Assembly: GCA_024275145.1 (NCBI GenBank)
Contig: JAJRZR010000055.1
Location: forward strand, 1-64,000
DNA length: 64,000 bases
Source of the DNA: Deltaproteobacteria bacterium
Lineage (GTDB): Bacteria; Desulfobacterota; Dissulfuribacteria; Dissulfuribacterales; QOAL01
Direction: 5' to 3'
A program made the position numbers and the translations under genes. This document shows positions 28,330 to 36,687 of this stretch, one piece after another. The stretch's first letter is position 1, and every line of letters starts with the position of its first letter. Below the pieces are notes generated by a model. The model saw only the letters and a program-made list of their open reading frames with translations, did no database searches and had not been told where the DNA came from.

Positions 28330-30337
28330 GACAACGGACCAGCGGCCCTCTTTGCCATATACCCCTGGCCATAGACATGGCTGTGGACAGGGGACATGCC
28401 TCTTGATGGAGGACGATATTCACCGGCTTTTACCCGATGCCATGAGGGCCTTGTCAGCATTGATCCCCTTTTCCCGCGGGGTATTTTTCCCCTTGGAAAG
28501 GATCGATGGAAGTTTTACCCGGTTTGGGCTTACCCCAAGGCAGAGAAACAGGGCGCTTGGCATCCTTTTGGAAGGAAGGCCGTTTTGGGACAGAATAGGC
28601 AAACAGATCCTGATACCTGTCCATGGCAATATATGGCAAGCGGAAGCCGGTGATACGGCAAACCTTAATGCATGGGGCCAAGGGCATCTTTTGGGGGTCG
28701 TGGCCCTTCTTGAAACACCAAATACCTCTGGTCCCGAGGAGGAAAGCAGATGGTTACCCCTGCTTCAGGATTGGTTGCATGGATACCTGGCCCATTCCAA
28801 GCTACGCCTTGTTCTGGCAAAGGGGCAAGGAATCCCGCGATACGCCATTTTGGCAATAAAAAACTACCTTGAGTCAGAAGCGCGACCATGCTCCCTCCTG
28901 CACCTCTTCAAAAAGGATGACAACAGGCATGAGACCCGTGACATGAGCTTTCCCATAGGGGACTCAATCGAAGAATTCATCACGGAGACATGCAGGGACA
29001 TATGGTCAGGAAACATTGAAGTGGTGGGGGCATCCCTGGCTGGGATGTGGCTGTTCTTACCAGGTTGTGACCAGGCATCCCTCTCAAGGGGCATTAAGCT
29101 CCTGGCAAGGAAATATCGATCAGTCAGGAGATTCCTGTCCGGTGCGATTGGCCACTGCTTCGATAATCCTTTAGAAAAAAGGCCCATAACGGCGATGATC
29201 GAAGGGCTTGAGGAAAACGCCGCCTTAATCGGAACCACCTTTTTTTCCACTGCCGATAATGAGAAATTTCTAAGGATTACAGGCGGCGGCAATCTGGCCC
29301 ATGCGGTACAGGAGGCAAAGCGGCACACCAGGGGCCGATGCGCCTTGATAGCATTTTTGAATCCCCTCCCTGATACACTCCTTGACAAGGATATCAAGAA
29401 TGAACTCTTTGTCAAAACAGGGGGAGCGGGTGGTTTCTATATCAAAAAGATTCCGCCTGGTTGCAATCAGGAGGAGGAGTTGGAACAGTGGAAGCATCAT
29501 CTTGAGCAACGGGTTAAGGACGCATACGAAAGGCCGACCATCGGCCTTGCTTCGAATAGGCAGGATTTCCTCACCCCCGGGGGCTCCATCATGGCCTCTG
29601 TATGGGCCTATATCCACGCCCTGCGCCTTGGAGCCGGATCAGTGGTGATACACGACGGCCTAACCTGGCACGTAAAGGGGGATGAGCTTTTTGGCTGGGG
29701 TGATGCCAAGTCGGCATGTAAGGCCTACAAAAACGGGATCAAGTGCAATCCCAAACAACCTGATCTCCTGAACAGTCTGGGGGTTTGCCTGATAAAGCTT
29801 GGAAGGTTTAAGGAGGCAACGAAGCATTTTCGTATGGCAGCAAGGCTTGATCCTTTGAATTTTATGGCCCTCTATAACATGGCTGGTATACTCCTCAAAA
29901 GGGGCAAATTGAACGATGCCGAGGCTGCGGCCCACAGGGCCGTGGATATCAAGCCATTGGATCACAGGGCCTTGACCCGCATGGCAAATATCTTGATGGC
30001 ATTGGGCAGATATGCCGAGGCCGTAGCATACCTGGAAAATGCCATTTCCAGTAAAAACGGCAATGCTGCGGGGACCCTGTATAGAGAACTGGGGAAGGCC
30101 TATATGGAGATCAATCGCTGGGCTGAGGCCAAGAAGGCCTGGCGAAAGGCCCTTTCAAAAAACCCATCTGACGTGCTTTCGATGGTATATCTTAGCCTGG
30201 GCTACCTGAAATATGACAAAGACAGGCAAACTGCTGAAAGATTCTATATATCGGCCTCAAGGCTTTCAAAGGGCTCTCCAGGGGCTGGAAAACTCCTACG
30301 ATATCTTGACAAGAAGCTGAAAAACCGACGGATATGA
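28319..30337 (+). CDS. TPR protein with an unassigned N-terminal half
   Basis: A 672-aa protein. Residues about 465-640 hold four or five TPR units (for example GWGDAKSACKAYKNGIKCNP, then LLNSLGVCLIKLGRFKEATK). Residues 1-440 are not recognised; the fold pattern near residues 230-300 (ASLAGMWLFLPG and the following helix) and 350-440 might be a decayed nucleotide-cyclase/GGDEF-like or GAF-like module, but no signature remains. No signal peptide. The start ATG at 28319 overlaps the end of selA by 11 bp, so translation is coupled. It occupies the slot where selB often lies; a link to selenocysteine is untested. Confidence 0.6.
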   Translation: MRIRTTDQRPSLPYTPGHRHGCGQGTCLLMEDDIHRLLPDAMRALSALIPFSRGVFFPLERIDGSFTRFGLTPRQRNRALGILLEGRPFWDRIGKQILIPVHGNIWQAEAGDTANLNAWGQGHLLGVVALLETPNTSGPEEESRWLPLLQDWLHGYLAHSKLRLVLAKGQGIPRYAILAIKNYLESEARPCSLLHLFKKDDNRHETRDMSFPIGDSIEEFITETCRDIWSGNIEVVGASLAGMWLFLPGCDQASLSRGIKLLARKYRSVRRFLSGAIGHCFDNPLEKRPITAMIEGLEENAALIGTTFFSTADNEKFLRITGGGNLAHAVQEAKRHTRGRCALIAFLNPLPDTLLDKDIKNELFVKTGGAGGFYIKKIPPGCNQEEELEQWKHHLEQRVKDAYERPTIGLASNRQDFLTPGGSIMASVWAYIHALRLGAGSVVIHDGLTWHVKGDELFGWGDAKSACKAYKNGIKCNPKQPDLLNSLGVCLIKLGRFKEATKHFRMAARLDPLNFMALYNMAGILLKRGKLNDAEAAAHRAVDIKPLDHRALTRMANILMALGRYAEAVAYLENAISSKNGNAAGTLYRELGKAYMEINRWAEAKKAWRKALSKNPSDVLSMVYLSLGYLKYDKDRQTAERFYISASRLSKGSPGAGKLLRYLDKKLKNRRI

Positions 30338-30659
30338 CTTGTCCTTACCGTGCCGTTACCAGACTTGGATGCTGTTTTTGCTCGCCGTTGACATCAAAAT
30401 TTTGTAACGTCATTACTTGACAAGGGAAAAAATTGCGTGTTAACAAAGCCAATACGTCTATTTTATCCGTGCCTTCGAGTAATCGAGGCGGAGATGATCA
30501 ATTCCCAAACCTTTGTGCCTGCCTTGGAGCGTAGGTGCCTCCAGGTATGAAAACGGCTCCAATCCGGGCCGGTTTTTTTTGGATAAGAATGTTGTGATCG
30601 TGTTCCCAGAAACTGGGCGCGTATTTTCGTAGTGAACTAACATGAACGGGAGAGTTACA
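30338..30659. other. 322-bp leader region of the por operon
   Basis: It holds a terminator-like hairpin at 30554-30580 (listed) and no gene. The region probably includes the por promoter. Confidence 0.5.
30554..30580 (+). terminator. Hairpin plus T8, terminator or attenuator ahead of por
   Basis: CGGCTC-CAATCC-GGGCCG (one G-T pair) followed by G and eight Ts. Its position 80 bp before the PorC start and 217 bp after the TPR gene allows either role. Confidence 0.5.
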
Positions 30660-31208
30660 ATGAAAGAAGTAAGACTTCATGGCCGTGGCGGGCAAGGTGG
30701 AGTTACATCGGCCGAGCTAGTTGCCATCGCGGCCATAGATGAAGGGAAGTACGCCCAGGCGTTCCCCAGCTTTGGTCCGGAGCGCAGAGGCGCTCCAGTG
30801 GCAGCGTTTATCAGGGTAAGCGACAAGGTCATAAGAACCAGGGAAAAGGTTTATCATCCCGACATAGTAGTTGTCTTGGATCATTCACTTCCCTCCCTCG
30901 TAAATGTGGCCGAAGGACTGAAAGAAGATGGTATAGTAATCCTGAATACGGCCCTGTCTGAAGATGAGGTCAGGAAAGAATTTGGTTTGACATGTAGGTT
31001 GGCCCTGGTAGATGCCAATACTATAGCAGCAGAGGTCCTGGGGCTGCCGATTACCAATACCACAATGCTCGGTGCCCTCTTGAAGGCAACGGGAATTGTC
31101 AGCAAGGATGCATTGGAAGAGGCAATGGACCGCAGGTTCGGCCGTATAGCGGAAAAAAACAAGACCGCCATGCACAGGGCCTTCGATGAAACCGTGGTTA
31201 CGGGATAA
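30660..31208 (+). CDS. porC: 2-oxoacid:ferredoxin oxidoreductase, gamma subunit
   Basis: A subunit of the enzyme oxidising pyruvate or a related 2-oxoacid to acyl-CoA with ferredoxin as acceptor. The 182-aa protein starts MKEVRLHGRGGQGGVTSAEL and carries SFGPERRGAPVAAF, both hallmark gamma elements. The ATG at 30660 has GGGAGAG upstream. First gene of porC-porD-porA-porB; 167 bp separate it from porD. It is essential for the central anaerobic metabolism inferred here. Confidence 0.93.
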   Translation: MKEVRLHGRGGQGGVTSAELVAIAAIDEGKYAQAFPSFGPERRGAPVAAFIRVSDKVIRTREKVYHPDIVVVLDHSLPSLVNVAEGLKEDGIVILNTALSEDEVRKEFGLTCRLALVDANTIAAEVLGLPITNTTMLGALLKATGIVSKDALEEAMDRRFGRIAEKNKTAMHRAFDETVVTG

Positions 31209-31375
31209 GCCTTCAAGCAGACCGGGTACGCTGCCCCCCTTCTGGACTTATAGTATAGTCCAGATCAAGGGTGTATTTTGGTATATTTTAGGGATAAATT
31301 GAAAAAGGCGTGCCTTGCCAAGGGCCCTTTTCGTACAAATAGTAACCTAACCAAGAGAAAAGAGGAGCATGTAAT

Positions 31376-31669
31376 ATGGCCAATACTGACGCCATCGTAG
31401 GTTGGAAGACAATAACCTTTGGGTGTCATGTGATGGAGCCGGGCAATTCGGTCAATTTTCGGACCGGAGACTGGCGTTCACAGAGGCCTGTCTTAGACAA
31501 AGAAAAGTGCATAAAATGTGGTATGTGCTGGATTTTTTGTCCAGATATGGCCTACACTCAGACAGAAGAAGGATACTTTGAAGCAGATATGGAATATTGT
31601 AAGGGTTGTGGCATATGTGCCCACGAATGCCCCAAAGACGCCATTGAGATGGTAACGGAGGAGGGGTAA
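31376..31669 (+). CDS. porD: 2-oxoacid:ferredoxin oxidoreductase, delta (ferredoxin) subunit
   Basis: A 97-aa electron-transfer subunit. Two [4Fe-4S] motifs are seen: CIKCGMCWIFCP and CKGCGICAHECP. The N-terminal segment (GWKTITFGCHVMEPGNSVNFRTG) is the usual delta leader. AGAGGAG precedes the ATG, and the gene ends 2 bp before porA. Confidence 0.95.
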   Translation: MANTDAIVGWKTITFGCHVMEPGNSVNFRTGDWRSQRPVLDKEKCIKCGMCWIFCPDMAYTQTEEGYFEADMEYCKGCGICAHECPKDAIEMVTEEG

Positions 31670-31671
31670 TT

Positions 31672-32850
31672 ATGGCCAAACGCGTGGGAATCGAGGTATC
31701 TATCGCAATCGCTGAGGCGGCAAAGCTTGCACGAAGTGAAGTCATTCCGGCTTACCCCATCACGCCTCAGACACATATTGTTGAGCATCTATCAGAATTC
31801 GTGGCCAGTGGGGAACTGGATGCAGAGTTCATACCGGTAGAATCTGAACATGCGGCCATGAGCTGTTGTTGTGGTTCCTCAGCTGCCGGGGCCAGGACCT
31901 TCACCTCCTCAAGCTCCCAGGGGCTGTCCCTGATGAGTGAGATCCTGTATATCCCCAGCACCATGAGGTTGCCCATAGTCATGGTAGTGGCAAACAGGGC
32001 GCTTTCTGCTCCCATCAGCATATGGAATGATCACCAGGATATCATGGTACAAAGGGATATCGGCTGGATACAGACCTTTGCCGAAAACGGCCAGGAGGCC
32101 TTTGACCTTACGCTTCATGCCTTCAGGGTTGCGGAGGACCGCAGGGTATCCTTGCCAATGATCGTAAACATCGACGGATTTACCCTGAGCCACGTCATTG
32201 AACCAATCGAGATATTGAGCCAGGAAGAGGTGGACGGTTATCTCCCGCCATTCAAACCCCGATATAAACTGGATCCTAAAAAACCCATCACCATGGGGCC
32301 AGTTGGCATTCCAGAGGTCTACACAGAGGCCAAGATGGCACACAGTGAGGCTATCAAGGCATCCAAGAGGGTTATCATCAAGGCTTGGCAAGAATTTGCT
32401 GATATGTTTGGACGTCAATACAATCCCGTGGAGACGTACCGTTGCGAAGATGCGGATGTCATGCTGGTAACCATGGGCAGTATCTCCGAAACCGCCATGA
32501 CCGCCGTAGACAAGATGAGGGAGGCTGGTCAACAGGTTGGCCTGGTCAGGATCCGCCTTTGGCGACCCTTCCCAAGCCAGGAGTTCCGCAGAGCCGCGGG
32601 CAAGGCCAAGGTCCTGGCGGTGATAGACCGCTGCCTGCCCCCCGGAGCCGTATGTGGCCCGGTTGGGGCCGAGTTGAGGTCCCTTTTCTACAAGGTTCCG
32701 GGCAGCCCCAAGATCTTTAGTTTTGTAGCTGGTCTCGGGGGAAGGGACGTTACCGTGGAACGTTTTGAGGAGATAGTGGATAAGGCCAGGGCATATGCCA
32801 AAAAACGTCCAAGAGAACTCTTTGAAGTGATTGGAGTAAGAGAAAAATGA
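31672..32850 (+). CDS. porA: 2-oxoacid:ferredoxin oxidoreductase, alpha subunit
   Basis: A 392-aa subunit with the substrate/TPP-pyrimidine-side domain: PAYPITPQTHIVEHLSE, then FIPVESEHAAMSCCCGSSAAGARTFTSSSSQGL. The arrangement matches archaeal-type four-subunit pyruvate synthases. Its stop overlaps the porB start by 4 bp (ATGA). Pyruvate is the most likely substrate; ketoisovalerate cannot be excluded from sequence. Confidence 0.93.
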   Translation: MAKRVGIEVSIAIAEAAKLARSEVIPAYPITPQTHIVEHLSEFVASGELDAEFIPVESEHAAMSCCCGSSAAGARTFTSSSSQGLSLMSEILYIPSTMRLPIVMVVANRALSAPISIWNDHQDIMVQRDIGWIQTFAENGQEAFDLTLHAFRVAEDRRVSLPMIVNIDGFTLSHVIEPIEILSQEEVDGYLPPFKPRYKLDPKKPITMGPVGIPEVYTEAKMAHSEAIKASKRVIIKAWQEFADMFGRQYNPVETYRCEDADVMLVTMGSISETAMTAVDKMREAGQQVGLVRIRLWRPFPSQEFRRAAGKAKVLAVIDRCLPPGAVCGPVGAELRSLFYKVPGSPKIFSFVAGLGGRDVTVERFEEIVDKARAYAKKRPRELFEVIGVREK

Positions 32851-33785
32851 TACCTGAATTCGAAAAATTCAAAGGATTTAAAGCGAAAAGCATCCCGAAG
32901 GATGAGCCACTGGCCTCAGGCCACAGGGCCTGCCAGGGTTGCGGAGAGGTCTTGGCCCTGAGAATGGTTATGAAGGCCTTGGGAAGGGATGTAATCGTGT
33001 GTAGTGCTACAGGTTGCATGGAAATAATCTCTTCCCCGTATCCCCATACTGCCTGGAGGGTACCGTGGATTCACATTGCCTTTGAGAATGCCGCTGCCGT
33101 AGCCTCTGGGGTCGAATCAGCCCGCAAGGTGCTGAAGCGCAAGGGCAAAATACCTAAAAGGCACGTGGATATCATGGCCGTCGGCGGTGATGGAGCCACT
33201 GGTGATATAGGGCTCCAGTGGATCTCCGGTGCATTTGAGCGGGGTCACGATTTCCTTTACGTGTGCTTGGACAACGAGGCATATATGAATACCGGGGTCC
33301 AGCGTTCAGGTTGTACCCCTTACGGGGCCATGACAACCACCAGCCCTCCTGGCAAGAAAAGCTTTGGACAGGTTACATGGAAGAAGAATATACCGGCTAT
33401 TGCAGTGGCACATAATATCCCATATGTTGCAACCGCATCACCTGCGTATTTCCTGGACCTGATGAACAAGGTGAAGAAGGCGGCACTGGTAAAAGGGCCT
33501 GCCTACGTACATATCTATTCCCCGTGTCCCACCGGTTGGGGATCAGCAGGGGAACGTTCGATAGAATTTGCCAAACTTGCCGTGGAAACTAGGGTTTTTC
33601 CGCTCTATGAGGTGATAGAAGGCAGATACATCATGAGCAGGAAGATTACAAAACCCAAGCCTGTCACAGAGTATCTGAAGGGACAGAAACGTTTCCGTCA
33701 CCTTGACGAGGGGCATATCGATTACATCCAGAAACGGGTGGACGTGGAATACGAAAAACTGCTCCGACTGGCAGAACTGACCTAA
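32847..33785 (+). CDS. porB: 2-oxoacid:ferredoxin oxidoreductase, beta (TPP) subunit
   Basis: A 312-aa TPP-binding subunit. The thiamine diphosphate motif runs from GGDGATGDIG to LDNEAYMNTGVQRSG. Cys residues in RACQGCGE, SATGCMEI and PCPTGWG supply the proximal cluster. Last gene of the por operon; a strong hairpin follows that also carries the pyrB ribosome site. Confidence 0.94.
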   Translation: MIPEFEKFKGFKAKSIPKDEPLASGHRACQGCGEVLALRMVMKALGRDVIVCSATGCMEIISSPYPHTAWRVPWIHIAFENAAAVASGVESARKVLKRKGKIPKRHVDIMAVGGDGATGDIGLQWISGAFERGHDFLYVCLDNEAYMNTGVQRSGCTPYGAMTTTSPPGKKSFGQVTWKKNIPAIAVAHNIPYVATASPAYFLDLMNKVKKAALVKGPAYVHIYSPCPTGWGSAGERSIEFAKLAVETRVFPLYEVIEGRYIMSRKITKPKPVTEYLKGQKRFRHLDEGHIDYIQKRVDVEYEKLLRLAELT

Positions 33786-33800
33786 ACGTTAGAGCGTTTC

Positions 33801-33829
33801 AAGCCTCCTTAGAAAGGAGGCTTTTTTTT
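33801..33829 (+). terminator. Strong terminator that also contains the pyrB ribosome-binding site
   Basis: AAGCCTCCTT-AGA-AAGGAGGCTT has a perfect 10-bp stem and runs into eight Ts. AGGAGG (33815-33820) in the right arm is the only Shine-Dalgarno for the pyrB ATG at 33833. A smaller hairpin AAACG-TTAGAG-CGTTT precedes it at about 33784-33799. Confidence 0.9.
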
Positions 33830-33832
33830 GGC

Positions 33833-34750
33833 ATGAGTAAACTGAGATCAAGACACATCACAGGCATCCTGAACCTGTCCAGGGAAGAAATTGCTTTTAT
33901 TCTGGATACTGCGGAATCCTTGAAGGATATCCTCGAAAGGCCTATAAAAAAGGTTCCCCCACTCAGGGGAAGGACAGTGGTCCATCTTTTCTTTGAACCC
34001 AGTACACGGACCAGGCTCTCCTTCGAGTTGGCGGCGAAGAGGTTGAGCGCCGATACGATCGGTATCTCTGCCGCGGCAAGTAGTGTGGTAAAGGGTGAGA
34101 CCCTGATCGATACGGCAAGAAACATAGAAGCCATGAGACCCGACGTGATCGTCATGCGCCACCCCATGTCCGGTGCCCCGCATCTAATGGCCAGGCATGT
34201 AAAATCCGCGGTGATCAATGCCGGTGACGGCATTAACGAACATCCATCCCAGGCACTCCTGGACCTCATGACCGTAAGGGAACACCTTGGCTCGATAGAT
34301 GGCATCAAGGTAACGATCATTGGGGATATTGCCCACAGCCGTGTGGCCCATTCAGACATACTTGCGTTTACCAAGATGGGGGCAAAGGTGACGGTATCCG
34401 GCCCGGCAACCATGTTGCCGGCAGTGCCAGAGGCCCTGGGAGCCAGAGTGTGCCTCGATATAGGGAAGGCCATAAACGATGCAGATGTCATCATAGTACT
34501 CAGGATACAAAAGGAACGACAGGGCCACAGCCTGATCCCATCGGCCAGGGAATATGCGGCCTGTTTCGGTCTCACCATGGAAAAATTGAGCGTGGCCAGG
34601 CCTGATTGCCTTATCATGCATCCAGGCCCTATAAACAGGGGGATAGAGATGGCCCCTGAGGTTGCAGACAGCGACAGATCCGTGATCCTTGAGCAAGTCA
34701 CCAATGGCGTAGCAGTAAGAATGGCGCTTTTATCACTGATTTTGCTTTAA
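33833..34750 (+). CDS. pyrB: Aspartate carbamoyltransferase catalytic subunit
   Basis: It catalyses carbamoyl phosphate plus aspartate to carbamoyl-aspartate, the first committed step of pyrimidine synthesis. The 305-aa protein has FFEPSTRTRLSFELAAKRL, the HPMSGAPH region, INAGDGINEHPSQALLD, and MHPGPINRGIE. No pyrI regulatory chain gene is beside it. Start ATG at 33833, only 4 bp after the T-run of the hairpin, so expression likely depends on read-through or on opening of that hairpin. pyrC follows after 190 bp. Confidence 0.96.
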   Translation: MSKLRSRHITGILNLSREEIAFILDTAESLKDILERPIKKVPPLRGRTVVHLFFEPSTRTRLSFELAAKRLSADTIGISAAASSVVKGETLIDTARNIEAMRPDVIVMRHPMSGAPHLMARHVKSAVINAGDGINEHPSQALLDLMTVREHLGSIDGIKVTIIGDIAHSRVAHSDILAFTKMGAKVTVSGPATMLPAVPEALGARVCLDIGKAINDADVIIVLRIQKERQGHSLIPSAREYAACFGLTMEKLSVARPDCLIMHPGPINRGIEMAPEVADSDRSVILEQVTNGVAVRMALLSLILL

Positions 34751-34942
34751 AAACCTTCAGCTGGCCCATATGTCGAAGCCACACTAAGGGGTATTAATTT
34801 AAAACACGGTCCGCTGGCTGGGCGAATGTAGGATTTACCATAATGATACATTCCCTACCGGGGTTATATCCTGATGGCAATGCCGCGTGTTATGGACCCG
34901 ATGAATAACGTCTAGGTATGGAACATTGAAATCAAGCTCGTG

Positions 34943-36262
34943 ATGTCAGGTACAGATTCCAGTATCAGAAACGATAGACTCCTGTTAAAAGGAGGCCGGA
35001 TAATCGATCCTTCCCAGGGCATGAATGCCAAGGGTGATATCTTGGTGGAACACGGCACGATAAAAAAAATCGACCGGGCAATCGAGGGCACATCCCGCGT
35101 GCCGACGCTCCACCTTGAAGGGAAATGGGTCGTGCCCGGCTTGATCGATATGCATGTACACCTTAGAGAGCCAGGGGAAGAATATAAGGAAACCATAAGG
35201 ACTGGCTGCATGGCAGGGGCTGCTGGTGGGTTTACCGCACTGGCCTGTATGCCAAATACATTCCCTGCCAATTCCACCTCGAGTGTGACCAGGTTTATTA
35301 TCGAAAGGGCCAGGGAAGCGGCCCTCGCAAGGGTATACCCGATAGCCACTATAACCAGGGATCAGGACGGCAAGCAGCTGACCGAATTCGGTGATCTCCT
35401 CGAGGCAGGGGCAATAGCTTTCTCAGACGATGGGCTCCCCGTCGAAGATTCCTTTGTAATGCGCCTGGCCATGGAATACTCTCTCAACTTCGATGCCCTT
35501 ATTATCTCCCATTCAGAGGATCTCCCGTTGTCCAGGGGAGGGGTCATGAATGAAGGCCGGATTTCTACCGTATTGGGCCTTAAAGGTATTCCCAAGGTGG
35601 CAGAAGAAATCGCCATCTCAAGAGATATAGCACTAGCAGAGCTGACCGGAGCCAGGCTTCACATAGCCCATGTAAGCACGAAGGGATCGGTTGATATCAT
35701 ACGAAGGGCAAAGGGCAGGGGTATCAAGGTAACGGCCGAAACAGCGCCCCATTATTTCAGCCTCACCGAAGAAGCGGTCATGGGCTATAATACCCTGGCC
35801 AAGATGAACCCGCCCTTGAGGACCGAAGAAGACAGGCTTGCTATAATAGAAGGGCTAAGGGATGGTACCATTGATGTCATAGCAACGGATCACGCCCCCC
35901 ACAGTATCCTTGAAAAGGAATGCGAGTTCGAACTTGCCGCAAACGGAATTACAGGCCTTGAAACCGCCCTGCCCCTGGCGCTGGAACTGGTCAGGCAGGG
36001 GGCTATCTCCCCCCCAGACATGGTACGTTTGATGTCCGAAAGGCCGGCCCTTATCCTTGGAGTGGAAGGAGGCACCCTGAAACCTGGATCACCTGCAGAC
36101 ATTACTGTCATAGATCCAGACATCCCCTTTACATTCACACCAGAGCTTTCCCATTCAAAAAGCCACAACAGTCCCTTTTACGGGTGCAAACTCCAGGGAA
36201 AGGCGATACTGACCCTCCTAGGCGGTGTTGCCACCTATGATCCAGATGTCATTCTTCCCTGA
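34943..36262 (+). CDS. pyrC: Dihydroorotase
   Basis: It cyclises carbamoyl-aspartate to dihydroorotate. The protein is 439 aa from the ATG at 34943 (MSGTDSSIRNDRLLLKGG), with GTG three bases earlier as an alternative. Zinc-site motifs HVHLREPGEE, IAHVSTKGS, TAETAPHYF and DVIATDHAPH are complete, so it is a catalytically competent class I dihydroorotase and not the inactive PyrX type. The MITE-like element copy B begins 9 bp past its stop codon (TSD 4 bp past). Confidence 0.96.
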   Translation: MSGTDSSIRNDRLLLKGGRIIDPSQGMNAKGDILVEHGTIKKIDRAIEGTSRVPTLHLEGKWVVPGLIDMHVHLREPGEEYKETIRTGCMAGAAGGFTALACMPNTFPANSTSSVTRFIIERAREAALARVYPIATITRDQDGKQLTEFGDLLEAGAIAFSDDGLPVEDSFVMRLAMEYSLNFDALIISHSEDLPLSRGGVMNEGRISTVLGLKGIPKVAEEIAISRDIALAELTGARLHIAHVSTKGSVDIIRRAKGRGIKVTAETAPHYFSLTEEAVMGYNTLAKMNPPLRTEEDRLAIIEGLRDGTIDVIATDHAPHSILEKECEFELAANGITGLETALPLALELVRQGAISPPDMVRLMSERPALILGVEGGTLKPGSPADITVIDPDIPFTFTPELSHSKSHNSPFYGCKLQGKAILTLLGGVATYDPDVILP

Positions 36263-36265
36263 CCT

Positions 36266-36528
36266 CTAAACCCGGATTATGCAGCTCGCAAGTTTGTCGA
36301 AGATGCAAAGCGGAGGACACGCTGACGTACTTGTGTACTTCAAGTGCCCGACAACGCACTAAATTCGGCAAAATTACGAGCCCCTTGCTTCTTCAAATGC
36401 TGGATGATTTCGTTGAGAAATGATGCACCTTTTGGGTGAACCGAAGAGGATGCTGATTTGCTATAACATCTTGTGATTTTAACACAATTCTATTTATTCA
36501 GCATTTGAAGTGCATAATCCGGGCTAAA
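36266..36528 (+). repeat. MITE-like element, full copy B, with target duplication
   Basis: Element 36271-36523 (253 bp) between CCCGGATTATGCA and TGCATAATCCGGG, which are perfect 13-bp inverted repeats. It is flanked by CTAAA on both sides (36266-36270, 36524-36528). The sequence parallels copy A at 383-637 throughout, including internal inverted pairs, at roughly 90% by eye. Same orientation and same location type (just after a stop codon) as copy A. The remaining 160 bp to the next gene show nothing. Confidence 0.85.
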
Positions 36529-36687
36529 CGAATATCTTCCAAGGCCTGCCGATCCTACTGGTTGGAGGTGCCTAAGAAGGATTGTTGTCGTGCCGGGACA
36601 AACACGGAAATCCCTTCCGATGTACGAATTCTCTTTTGTCTTCAACCAGCCTGCTCCTTATGTCGATAAGAATCTGGGAGGTCCAAG

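Noticed and set aside
33799..34704. 301-codon minus-strand frame over pyrB
   Set aside because: Antisense to aspartate carbamoyltransferase, Ser/Met-rich nonsense composition.
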